A stretch of 25,746 bases of DNA, taken from an uncultured Bacillaceae bacterium (GTDB lineage Bacteria; Bacillota; Bacilli; Bacillales; Caldibacillaceae). The stretch lies in NCBI GenBank assembly GCA_937983015.1, contig CALKAK010000182.1, positions 1 to 25,746 of the forward strand, written 5' to 3'. Shown in pieces: positions 6,252-13,352 of this stretch (the first letter of the stretch is position 1; each line of letters begins with the position of its first letter). The notes beneath the pieces are model-generated. The model was given only the letters and a program-made list of their open reading frames with translations. It did not search any database and was not told the DNA's origin. The position numbers and the translations under genes are program-made.

Positions 6252-6342
6252 TCTTTTGCAAGCGAGGATAAATTAAACATACGAAGTGCTGGGAGCGTTT
6301 AACTTTTTACGTGCGGAGATGGAGAAGCGGATTTACTAAATG

Positions 6343-6377
6343 AAAAACCTAGCCGCTCTATGAGGCGGCTAGGTTTT
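6343..6377. terminator. Bidirectional terminator at the yjcF 3' end
   Basis: Arms AACCTAGCCGC and GCGGCTAGGTT, flanked by A and T runs on both sides, so it can act on either strand. The yjcF stop codon lies inside the stem. Confidence 0.9.
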
Positions 6378-6800
6378 TATTAATGGTTTTTCCATAGCGC
6401 GATGGGGAATCCCCGCATCCATAAATTCAGCAGATGTCACGGAAAAACCTAATTTCTCATAAAATGGAATCACCTGGGTTTGGGCATGGAGTTTGACTTT
6501 GGAAAAACCTTGATCTGCAGCATATTGAATAATTTTTTTCATTAAGTACTTGCCCAAACCTCGGTTACGGTAAGGGGCGAGCAGGCAAACCCGCTCGATT
6601 TTACCGGTATCACCGAGCGAACGAAGTCGGGCAGCTCCGATCGGATGATCACCATCATACATAACAAAATGGGTAGCCACTTGATCGAATTCATCTAATT
6701 CCAGTTCCACAGGTACCCTTTGTTCTTCAACAAAAACAAGGTTCCGTACAGTAAAGGCATCCTGTCGTTCTTTCTCTGTCTTGGCGATGATGACTTTCAT
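6369..6800 (-). CDS. yjcF: GNAT N-acetyltransferase YjcF
   Basis: This encodes 143 residues with a complete GNAT fold. The segment IERVCLLAPYRNRGLGKYL (from about residue 69) holds the acetyl-CoA pyrophosphate loop RNRGLGK, followed by LHAQTQVIPFYEKLGF in the last third. The size matches B. subtilis YjcF (140), and the order yjcF-yjcG-yjcH is conserved. The substrate is not known from sequence. It starts 10 bases after the yjcG stop, so the two are co-transcribed. The ribosome site is weak (AGGAAAG about 20 bases upstream, GAAGTGA nearer), suggesting translational coupling to yjcG. Confidence 0.87.
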   Translation of the reverse strand: MKVIIAKTEKERQDAFTVRNLVFVEEQRVPVELELDEFDQVATHFVMYDGDHPIGAARLRSLGDTGKIERVCLLAPYRNRGLGKYLMKKIIQYAADQGFSKVKLHAQTQVIPFYEKLGFSVTSAEFMDAGIPHRAMEKPLIKT

Positions 6801-6810
6801 AAGGATTCGA

Positions 6811-7323
6811 TCACTTCTTTCCTAAAAGATACGTATCATAGACTGTCCAGACACCATTTTCAAGTTGGTATAGTAGATGAAAACGATCGACCGTTTCCTC
6901 ATGCTCTACTTTTAGCAAACGGAGCTGTCCATATACATCATCATGTTCGCTATTGGAAAGATCCTGCCCGATTGTAATATGGGGCACAAATGCATATTCG
7001 GGAGGATTTCCATATGGGAGGGCATTGATCTCCTCGTGTAATTTCAATAATTCCGGGACCGGATCGATCTTAAAATAGATGACATTGTTCACCGGATGAA
7101 AGGAACTAACTTTTAAAGTCCTTAGTGGAAAAGGAGCGTTGTTTTGGGCGATCTGTTTTAATTCTTGCGAGATCTCGGCTAACCGATCTTCTTGAATCTC
7201 GAAGGCATATTTTAACGTGATATGTGGTGGAATGTACGGGTAGGCAGAGTCGTATCGTTTCCGGTAAGAATTAGCCAGATCCTGCAACTTTTTCGATGGA
7301 AATATGGCAATACCGACCTTCAT
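6811..7323 (-). CDS. yjcG: 2H phosphoesterase-superfamily protein YjcG
   Basis: This encodes 170 residues with the two HxT motifs that define the 2H phosphoesterase fold: H34-I-T36 in PYIPPHITLKY and H115-I-T117 in FVPHITIGQ. B. subtilis YjcG is 171 residues with the same motif positions and a solved structure. RNA-ligase/cyclic-phosphodiesterase-type chemistry is inferred for the superfamily, but the natural substrate is unknown. GGGGAGG precedes the ATG. It is the first gene of a yjcG-yjcF pair with its own perfect -10 element upstream. Confidence 0.9.
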   Translation of the reverse strand: MKVGIAIFPSKKLQDLANSYRKRYDSAYPYIPPHITLKYAFEIQEDRLAEISQELKQIAQNNAPFPLRTLKVSSFHPVNNVIYFKIDPVPELLKLHEEINALPYGNPPEYAFVPHITIGQDLSNSEHDDVYGQLRLLKVEHEETVDRFHLLYQLENGVWTVYDTYLLGKK

Positions 7324-7361
7324 TCTCGTTCCTCCCCAGTTCGTGTTCCATGTATAGGTCT

Positions 7362-7367
7362 ATTATA
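7362..7367 (-). promoter_or_regulatory. SigA -10 element for yjcG-yjcF
   Basis: TATAAT on the reverse strand, 39 bases before the yjcG ATG. The matching -35 (TTTTTA at 17 bases) is weak. Confidence 0.45.
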
Positions 7368-7412
7368 CAATAACTTTCAGAAAATAAAAAAATAATACAC
7401 AGGAAAGTAATT

Positions 7413-8138
7413 TTAAATTTTGGGAAATAAGTAGGTGAAGGCCCGTGGTAAGTCTTTTTGCCAGTATTTCCACGTATGATCGCCAGAAAATTCTTCGTAA
7501 AAATATCGTTTCACGTGATTCGGGATGATGTTTTTCAGCCGACGATTTTCGGCTAAAAAGTCCATCACACCCCCACTAGATAATTTGACATTCCGCTCTT
7601 CAAGACCGACGACATGATAAATGGTCAAATCGTTCCAGTCTTGAAAAGATCGGGCTTCCGCAAGCACTTGATCATCCACGTAAGGAGAAAAGAGAAGCAC
7701 TTTGCTAAAGATTTTCGGCACCGTAAGCGTAGTCATAAAAGAGACCGTCGCTGCCAGTGAATCACCGGCCAGTGCCCGGTTCTGCCCTCCGCTAGCCACC
7801 GAAAATTTCCCCTCGATGACCGGTAGCAACTCCTCGTATAAAAATTGAATATACGCTTCATTTTTTTCTCCGGCAGGATGGTATTTTTGATAACGGTCTG
7901 CTACATTTTGATAAGGGATGCCGAAGAAAAGCACAGGCTCAATTTGTCCGGTGAGGATGAGTTCATCGAGAATGCGGACGACCCGGCCGAGCTGAAAAAA
8001 GTCCTTACCATCCTGGGCGATGATCATCGGATAGCGATTTTCCGTTGCATAATGGGGAGGTAAATACGTTAAAACATCCAATGTTTCATCGAGATGAAAA
8101 CTCGTTACGGAAAATTGATCGGTCACACCTTTTGCCAT
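7413..8138 (-). CDS. yjcH: Putative esterase YjcH (alpha/beta hydrolase)
   Basis: This encodes 241 residues resembling the enterochelin-esterase-like alpha/beta hydrolases (PF00756). The nucleophile elbow reads LAGDSLAA in mid-protein (Ser as nucleophile), an Asp candidate sits in the KVLLFSPYVDD region, and the catalytic His is expected in FSGDHTWKYW near the C-terminus. The substrate is unknown. There is no signal peptide, so it is cytoplasmic. GGAGG lies four bases before ATG 8141 and seven before ATG 8138; I prefer the second. Conserved neighbour of yjcG/yjcF, with an 89-base gap to yjcG that contains a separate promoter. Confidence 0.83.
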   Translation of the reverse strand: MAKGVTDQFSVTSFHLDETLDVLTYLPPHYATENRYPMIIAQDGKDFFQLGRVVRILDELILTGQIEPVLFFGIPYQNVADRYQKYHPAGEKNEAYIQFLYEELLPVIEGKFSVASGGQNRALAGDSLAATVSFMTTLTVPKIFSKVLLFSPYVDDQVLAEARSFQDWNDLTIYHVVGLEERNVKLSSGGVMDFLAENRRLKNIIPNHVKRYFYEEFSGDHTWKYWQKDLPRAFTYLFPKI

Positions 8139-8212
8139 CATGAAGCCTCCAAAAATTCCAGTACTTTCTGCTCCATCTTATCACAGAAAAATGTACTTGA
8201 TAATTGAAAGGC

Positions 8213-8434
8213 TCAGGCAGAAGGAAGTCTTCTTTCCCGGTACGGTTCGACAGCGTAGATCCGCTCGATCTTGAAGGTACGGTATTGCATTTTACTGTAA
8301 CAAAAAGCTTTGATATAGTCGGCATGAATTTTATGTACCATGATCGTCCTTTTGGAAAAGTTTCCTTTTAGACTTCGATAGATGATGACGACGGGGATGT
8401 TTTCTCGAGCACTTTTTACAAGCCATTTATACAT
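8213..8434 (-). CDS. WYL-like microprotein, 73 residues, SOS-type promoter
   Basis: This encodes 73 residues beginning MYKWLVKSARENIPVVIIY and ending YRERRLPSA. The middle (HADYIKAFCYSKMQYRTFKIERI) follows the WYL-domain pattern: a beta-rich segment with an aromatic 'x-A-F-C-Y' in place of WYL, then R-T-F-K-I-x-R-I. It lacks the HTH found in full WYL regulators, so it is a stand-alone WYL-like fold, possibly nucleic-acid or ligand binding. The ribosome site is weak (GGGTGAG). The promoter (8465-8493) is strong and its spacer contains a perfect LexA dyad, so DNA-damage induction is likely. I cannot assign a molecular function. Confidence 0.7.
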   Translation of the reverse strand: MYKWLVKSARENIPVVIIYRSLKGNFSKRTIMVHKIHADYIKAFCYSKMQYRTFKIERIYAVEPYRERRLPSA

Positions 8435-8464
8435 TGCCGCTCACCCGCTTTTAATGTTAGTTAC

Positions 8465-8493
8465 ATTATAACGAACTTATGTTCGCATTTCAA
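8465..8493 (-). promoter_or_regulatory. SigA promoter with LexA (SOS) box in the spacer
   Basis: On the reverse strand: TTGAAA (8493-8488), 17 bases, TATAAT (8470-8465). The dyad CGAAC-N4-GTTCG occupies 8472-8485, entirely between -35 and -10, which is the Gram-positive LexA/DinR core operator in an ideal repressing position. Confidence 0.8.
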
Positions 8494-8515
8494 GCGCGGG
8501 GAATTTTTTCAGGAT

Positions 8516-8544
8516 GAAAAATTCGGTGGGTTTTTCCCACCGAA
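8516..8544 (-). terminator. Terminator after the nitroreductase gene
   Basis: Arms TTCGGTGGG and CCCACCGAA with an A/T loop, followed on the reverse strand by a TTTTT run. It separates the nitroreductase from the WYL-like gene promoter. Confidence 0.88.
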
Positions 8545-8553
8545 GGATAAGGA

Positions 8554-9150
8554 TCATAATGGTCGACCGAATTTTCCTTTAAAGATGGATTCTTTTATGG
8601 GGCGACGCTCCGTTGGTCGTTCCTTTTCCTGTAATTCTTCAGGGAGCCCTTCTTTTTCACCTGGATAGCCGATGGGGATGACGAGATGACATTCATATTC
8701 AGAGGGGATATCCAATAATTCCCGGGCTTTTTCTTTGTCAAAACCACCGATGGCACGCGTGATGAGACCGTTTTTTGTTGCTTGCAATGCTAAGTATCCC
8801 CAGGCGCAACCGGCATCAAAGGTATGATAGCGATTTTCTTCCCCATCTTCAGCCGTTTTCCTTGAAAAGAGCAGGGCGAGAACCGGGGCTTTTTTTGCCC
8901 ATTGTAAATTTCCTTCGAAAATAAATTGATGGAATACCTCCCGCTCTTCTTTTGTGGTGGCTAAAATGAAATACCAGGGTTGCCGGTTTCGGGCGGAGGG
9001 AGCCCAGCGAGCGGCTTCGAATACGCTCATTAACAAGTCTTCCGGTATTTCCTGCTCTTTGAAGGAACGAGGTGACCAGCGTTCTAAAAAGATATCGGCG
9101 ACCGGGTAATCGGCAATCCGCTGATTCACTATTTTCGTCAATTCGCTCAC
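8554..9150 (-). CDS. Nitroreductase-family FMN oxidoreductase
   Basis: This encodes 198 residues with the nitroreductase signatures: ERWSPRSFK near residue 23 (FMN phosphate site), EAARWAPSARNRQPWYF near 45 (FMN isoalloxazine contacts), DAGCAWGYLALQATKNGL in mid-protein, and IPIGYPGEKE near residue 155. Family members are FMN-dependent NAD(P)H oxidoreductases acting on quinones, nitroaromatics or flavins. The size fits the small YdgI/YodC-type group. The substrate cannot be set from sequence. GGAGTGA precedes the ATG. It is monocistronic and divergent from cvfB, with a 19-base palindrome in the shared upstream region that could be its operator. Confidence 0.88.
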   Translation of the reverse strand: MSELTKIVNQRIADYPVADIFLERWSPRSFKEQEIPEDLLMSVFEAARWAPSARNRQPWYFILATTKEEREVFHQFIFEGNLQWAKKAPVLALLFSRKTAEDGEENRYHTFDAGCAWGYLALQATKNGLITRAIGGFDKEKARELLDIPSEYECHLVIPIGYPGEKEGLPEELQEKERPTERRPIKESIFKGKFGRPL

Positions 9151-9183
9151 TCCTTGTTAAATATTTCACATATTATCCGTATT

Positions 9184-9202
9184 TAAAATGTACCACATTT
9201 TA
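9184..9202. promoter_or_regulatory. 19-base palindrome between divergent nitroreductase and cvfB genes
   Basis: TAAAATGT-ACC-ACATTTTA is a perfect dyad with eight-base arms, 34 bases before the nitroreductase start. A second dyad, GATTAAA-N4-TTTAATC, lies at 9223-9240. The first has operator-like size; the regulator is unknown. Confidence 0.45.
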
Positions 9203-9293
9203 CCAGTTATATAAATGTTCTGGATTAAAAAACTTTAATCAGAACCGTGCTTACATTTAAAACGAGAGTAACTTTTGTAAAAGAGGGATTTCC

Positions 9294-10154
9294 ATGGAAC
9301 GATTGATACCCGGTCATACTTATACATTGGAAGTTGTCAGGGAGGCGCCTTTTGGTTATTTTTTGTCGAACGGAAAAGAGGACATTTTACTTCATCATTC
9401 GGAAGTGATGAGGCCGCTTGAAATCGGTGAAGAGATAGAAGTGTTTTTGTACCAGGATAAAAAAGGGAGGATCGCGGCATCCATGACCATCCCGCCGCTT
9501 GCCGGCGGAAGGTTTGCCTGGTGTACCGTGGTCGAGACGAAACCGGAGCTTGGTGTTTTTATCGATATTGGTTTGAGTAAAGATATTTTGATTCACCGGA
9601 CGGATTTGCCCAAGGTTCAGGCTGTTTGGCCTTTACCCGGTGATGAACTATATTGCACCTTGAAAATCGATAATTATGGTAATTTATTAGGAAAAATTGC
9701 TAAAGAAAGTGATTTGCAACCTTTATTTAAGCCTGCTTCGATGAAAGATTTCAATAAAAATGTTACAGGTCGGGTGTACCGTACATTACGGTCGGGAACT
9801 TTCTTGATTACGGAAGAAGGCTATCGGGGCTTTATCCACGCCAGTCAAAGGAAAATCGAACCTCGACTCGGTCAAAAAGTTTCCGGTCGCATCATCGATG
9901 TGAAAGCAGATGGTGCGGTAAATATTTCCTTATTGGAACGCTCCCATGAAGTGATCGGTAAGGATGCGGAAATGATCTATCGTTATTTAATAAAGCATGG
10001 TGGGAAGATGCCTTACAGTGATCAGAGCACACCGGATGATATTGTCCGGCAATTTGGAATCAGCAAAAGTGCCTTTAAACGCGCTCTTGGCCATTTGCTG
10101 AAAATGAATAAAGTCGAACAAAAAAATGGATGGACGTATTTGCGGGAAGATTGA
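9294..10154 (+). CDS. cvfB: CvfB-type S1 RNA-binding protein (YitL)
   Basis: This encodes 286 residues with the architecture of CvfB/YitL: S1-like OB domains near residues 1-65, 68-130 (FAWCTVVETKPELGVFIDIG) and 146-212 (VTGRVYRTLRSGTFLITEEG). A C-terminal winged-helix segment spans about 220-285 (MIYRYLIKHGGKMPYSD, then KSAFKRALGHLLKMNKVEQ). CvfB binds RNA and affects virulence-gene expression in staphylococci; the role in Bacillus is not defined. GAGGGA lies six bases before the ATG. It is monocistronic and divergent from the nitroreductase. Confidence 0.88.
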   Translation: MERLIPGHTYTLEVVREAPFGYFLSNGKEDILLHHSEVMRPLEIGEEIEVFLYQDKKGRIAASMTIPPLAGGRFAWCTVVETKPELGVFIDIGLSKDILIHRTDLPKVQAVWPLPGDELYCTLKIDNYGNLLGKIAKESDLQPLFKPASMKDFNKNVTGRVYRTLRSGTFLITEEGYRGFIHASQRKIEPRLGQKVSGRIIDVKADGAVNISLLERSHEVIGKDAEMIYRYLIKHGGKMPYSDQSTPDDIVRQFGISKSAFKRALGHLLKMNKVEQKNGWTYLRED

Positions 10155-10324
10155 ACAAGCTTCTCTGGGTCAAATGCTGCAGGGCGTTTTTTCGCGCTTA
10201 GTCCCTTTTTGAATATTAGGCTAAATGGCGAATATTCCCGTTTTGAGATTTTCCTTGATTGAAAGATCGAAGTTATTTTAGGATAAGAGAGGTACTAAAT
10301 ACAGTGTAAGAAAGTGTGAAATTT

Positions 10325-11280
10325 GTGGAACATATTGGTTCGTTTTTTCAGGTGTCATTCTCCCCATCTTTTTTCTTTTGGGAATCGGTTTTCTAATGCA
10401 GCAAAAATTCCAGCTAGATTTATACACGCTCTCGAAGATCAATATTTATTATTTATCGCCTGCGATAGTTTTTAGCAAATTTATTCTTTATCCCCTGCGA
10501 CCCTTTTTAGCAAACAGTATAACAGCAATCTACCCCAATCTCTCTATAGAAGCGTCAAGAAGTTCTCTGCTAGCCTTGCGGTGATCATGGACGTGATATC
10601 CAATTTGGTCGGGAAAATTTCCCGCCTCAATCCACGAAACAAACGGCTTTCACCCATAGCGTGTTATTCTATAGCTCGGCGAATTTCGGCATTCCCGTTA
10701 ACGAGCTTGTTTTCCAGAAAGATCCATTTGCCGCATCGATTCAAGTATGCGTCATGATATTTCAAAATTTCCTCGTCTATTCATACGGCGCTTTCAATTT
10801 TAATTCTCTGGATAAAAATAAATTAAAGGCTTTGTTTGAATATTTCAAACTGCCCCTTTTCTATGCAGGATTTCTCGGTTTAACGTTGAATATTTTTCAA
10901 GTAGAGCTACCGGAAATGATCGTGAAACCGAGCGATATGTGGCTAACGCGATGATCGCTCTCGCTTTGTTAACGCTTGGGTGTCAGATCGCGGCCTTTAA
11001 ACCGAATTTCCGTGATATCTATATATATATCAGTTTATTGTTGTGGTTACTGATCGCACTGGCCCTCGCATTTATTCTCTTGAAATTTCTAAACCTGGAA
11101 GGTGTTCTCGCTCAAGCGCTTTTCATTTCTACAGCAATGCCAACGGCGGTAAACAGCTCTATTATCGCCCAGGAATATAACAATGAACCCCAGTATGCAG
11201 CTCAGACGGTCGTGATGTCTACCTTGGTCAGTTCGCTGACGGTGACCATAATCATTTACTTGGCGATGCAAGTCTTTTAG
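10325..11280 (+). pseudogene. AEC-family (auxin efflux carrier) transporter, degraded
   Basis: Joined across frames the product reads as a normal AEC permease of about 310 residues: VEHIGSFF / SGVILPIFFLLGIGF ... YYLSPAIVFSKF / LAVIMDVISNLVGKISRL / AFTHSVLFYSSANFGIPVNE ... / YVANAMIALALLTLGCQ to IIIYLAMQVF and TAG. The family transports small carboxylates or related anions through a ten-helix core. Four lesions break it: a one-base loss in the T-run near 10350, a near-tandem 35-base duplication at 10452-10514, a one-base loss near 10650 at CGG/GCT, and another near 10940. No frame is longer than about 110 codons. Several independent lesions argue for a true pseudogene rather than one sequencing error. 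The start would be GTG 10325. Confidence 0.82.
10452..10514 (+). repeat. Imperfect 35-base tandem duplication inside the AEC pseudogene
   Basis: The block starting TTTATCGCCTGCGA (10452) is repeated with period 35 as TTTATCCCCTGCGA (10487), each ending TTTTTAGCAAA; 24 of 28 compared bases agree. Both copies encode L-S-P-A-x-x-F-S-K. Removing one unit restores the permease frame across this point. Confidence 0.65.
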
Positions 11281-11632
11281 AATAAGAGATAATCGTTTAT
11301 TACACATGAAAACGAGCGATTTAACGGTAATAGTATTTTTTTCGATAAAATCGGGAAGAAATGACGGTTTTAAAAGTGACTGAATGATCATTGATGATAA
11401 CATTGACCTTATAAAACAGAAGCACACATCTGAGCCCGATCGTTTAACGATTACAGTGGGCTCTTTTAATACTTATTTTTCCAAGTTTTTTATCACCAGG
11501 AAAACTCGTTATACATTCTATTATATTGACTGATAGCGTGCTGATAAGTTTGGTAAGGTAGCCGTTCTTGATGACGGATGATCGTTCGCAAAAAAATGAA
11601 AGCGACTGAAAAGCTTTATGGGGGAGAGGAAA
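11281..11632. other. Intergenic region between AEC pseudogene and GNAT gene
   Basis: AT-rich, with no supported gene. It holds a terminator-like hairpin at 11432-11468. Downstream of it, TTGACTGATAGCG near 11526 could be part of a promoter for the GNAT gene, but I cannot pair -35 and -10 convincingly. Confidence 0.4.
11432..11468 (+). terminator. Terminator-like hairpin downstream of the AEC pseudogene
   Basis: Arms GAGCCC and GGGCTC enclose an inner dyad ATCG-TTTAA-CGAT and are followed by TTTTAAT. It lies 150 bases after the pseudogene end and probably terminated that gene. Confidence 0.55.
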
Positions 11633-12145
11633 ATGCGCGTTCGTAAAGCTGTGCTAAATGATAGTGCTGGGATCGCCCGGGTTCAGGTAGATAGCTGGCG
11701 CACTACATATCGCGGGATCATTCCCGATTCCTTCCTGGATCGTCTGAGTTATAAGAAGCAAAGAAAGCTTTGGAATGAAGGAATTCGCCTACACCATGTT
11801 TTCGTGGCAGAAAATCGCCAGGGGGAGATCGTCGGGTTTGTTTCCGGTGGTCCTAATCGGTTTCCGGATTTAAGCGATGCAGAGGCGGAGATCTTCGCGA
11901 TCTATCTTTTACAGGAATATCAGAGACAGGGGATCGGCAAACAACTGCTGAAACCTTTAGTTGAGGAGTTCAGGCGCGTAAACTGGAATAGTGTGATGGT
12001 TTTAGCGCTGGAGGATAATCCGGCAAAAATGTTTTACGAACGGATCGGTGCGACTAAAATTGGCACAACGGAGGTGGAAATAGAGGGAAAGAAATTAAAA
12101 GAAGCCATCTATGTCTGGAAGGGGCTCGATGAATTCAGGCTATAA
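11633..12145 (+). CDS. GNAT-family N-acetyltransferase
   Basis: This encodes 170 residues with a full GNAT fold: MRVRKAVLNDSAGIARVQVDSW at the start, AEIFAIYLLQEYQRQGIGKQLL in the middle (acetyl-CoA loop QRQGIGK), and ALEDNPAKMFYERIGA near the C-terminus. It resembles broad-specificity acetyltransferases of the RimI/YkkB type; the substrate is unknown. ATG 11633 is preferred because GGGGGAGAGG (11620-11629) lies just before it; the in-frame ATG 11618 overlaps that site. The gene converges on ppaC and shares a bidirectional terminator with it. Confidence 0.85.
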   Translation: MRVRKAVLNDSAGIARVQVDSWRTTYRGIIPDSFLDRLSYKKQRKLWNEGIRLHHVFVAENRQGEIVGFVSGGPNRFPDLSDAEAEIFAIYLLQEYQRQGIGKQLLKPLVEEFRRVNWNSVMVLALEDNPAKMFYERIGATKIGTTEVEIEGKKLKEAIYVWKGLDEFRL

Positions 12146-12175
12146 AAAAATCCGCTCCAACAAGAGCGGATTTAA
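12145..12175. terminator. Bidirectional terminator between GNAT gene and ppaC
   Basis: Perfect arms AAATCCGCTC and GAGCGGATTT with a six-base loop, flanked by an A run and T-rich sequence. It serves both convergent genes. Confidence 0.9.
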
Positions 12176-12177
12176 AC

Positions 12178-13110
12178 TTATTTCTTTTCAAATAGATCGG
12201 TTAGTACCGGAATTACTTGTTTTTTCCGGGAGACGACGCCTTTCAATAGCGCTTCGTGATCGGTCAAGGTCACATCATAGGCTTGTTCGACGACGCCCAG
12301 TTCTTTTCCGTATGCGAGTGCGACGGAATCGCTATTTAAAATATCCGTGATGATGAACAAGAATAAATCGAGATCTTTTTTAGCGATGGTTGCTTCGATC
12401 GCTTCTTCCAGTTCTGCTTTTTTCACGAGAACATCTTGCGGATCAACGGTATTGATCTGAGCAACGGAGAACGAATAGTTCCCGACGGTATAATCTTTCG
12501 CATCGAGGGAAATCAATTCTTCCGCACTCTTATCGGAAACATCGGCACCGGCCTTTAACATCGCCATGCCATATTCTTCAGGATCAACTCCAGCGATTTC
12601 TGCCAGTTCTTTCGCTGCCCGTACATCTTCTTCCGTACAGGTCGGTGATTTGAAGAGCAACGAATCGGAGATGATGGCGGAAAGCATCAGACCGGCGATT
12701 TCTTTACGAATTTCCACACCGTTTTCGTGATACAGTTTTTTAATGATCGTCGCCGTACAACCGACCGGCTCAGCACGATAATAGAGGGGATCTGCAGTTT
12801 CGAAATTAGCGATTCGGTGATGGTCGACGACTTCTAAAATCTTTACGTCTCGGATATCATCTGCGCTTTGCTGGAATTCATTATGGTCAACGAGGATCAC
12901 TTGATTCGTCTCCGGTGCGACCTTCTCGATAAGACGCGGAATCTCAACATTGAAATATTCGAGGGCGTATTTTGTTTCTTTATTGATTTCCCCCAGACGC
13001 ACTGCTTCTGCATTCATTCCCAGGGCTTTTTTCAACTCCGCATAGCTGATGGCTGATGCGATCGTATCCGTGTCCGGGTTTTTGTGTCCAAAAACTAGAA
13101 CCTTATCCAA
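12178..13110 (-). CDS. ppaC: Manganese-dependent inorganic pyrophosphatase (family II)
   Basis: This encodes 310 residues of the DHH family II pyrophosphatase, which hydrolyses pyrophosphate and drives biosynthetic reactions in the cytoplasm. Metal-binding motifs are visible: FGHKNPDTDT near the N-terminus, ILVDHNE near residue 75 and the DHH signature VVDHHRI near 95; the C-terminal substrate motif SRKKQVIP is also present. The usual length is 309. I choose TTG 13110 (MDKVLVFGHKNPDTD), which matches the family start and sits eight bases after GTGGAG; GTG 13119 would fall on the ribosome site itself. Confidence 0.95.
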   Translation of the reverse strand: MDKVLVFGHKNPDTDTIASAISYAELKKALGMNAEAVRLGEINKETKYALEYFNVEIPRLIEKVAPETNQVILVDHNEFQQSADDIRDVKILEVVDHHRIANFETADPLYYRAEPVGCTATIIKKLYHENGVEIRKEIAGLMLSAIISDSLLFKSPTCTEEDVRAAKELAEIAGVDPEEYGMAMLKAGADVSDKSAEELISLDAKDYTVGNYSFSVAQINTVDPQDVLVKKAELEEAIEATIAKKDLDLFLFIITDILNSDSVALAYGKELGVVEQAYDVTLTDHEALLKGVVSRKKQVIPVLTDLFEKK

Positions 13111-13302
13111 GCGATTCACTCCACTTCTTTTCTATTTTTAATTGATTTAAAATATTATGTAAAAAACAGTCGTACATCTAAATAGCATTTTACTAGAGAT
13201 TTGATTCGTTTTTCAATATATGTTTGTGCGGATCCGGTGCGAAATGGAAATTTTACCCGAAAGTTGCCCCCTTTTCTAAAAAATTCCCGGAAGGTCATTT
13301 TG

Positions 13303-13311
13303 TGATATACT
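13303..13311 (+). promoter_or_regulatory. Extended -10 SigA promoter for the AbrB-family gene
   Basis: TGATATACT gives an extended -10 element (TGn-TATACT) 42 bases before the start codon. The -35 is weak, as is common for extended -10 promoters. Confidence 0.55.
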
Positions 13312-13352
13312 GAACTTATTCATGAAACATCATTTCGAAAGTGGTGCTCAAC

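Noticed and set aside
11010..11040. TA-rich run near 11017-11030 as a possible regulatory repeat
   Set aside because: It lies within the decayed permease reading frame, where it encodes Ile-Tyr repeats, and is too short to be a meaningful repeat.
10378..11280. Three separate small genes in the AEC region
   Set aside because: The pieces join into one AEC permease in order, and none has its own ribosome site, so they are fragments of one broken gene.
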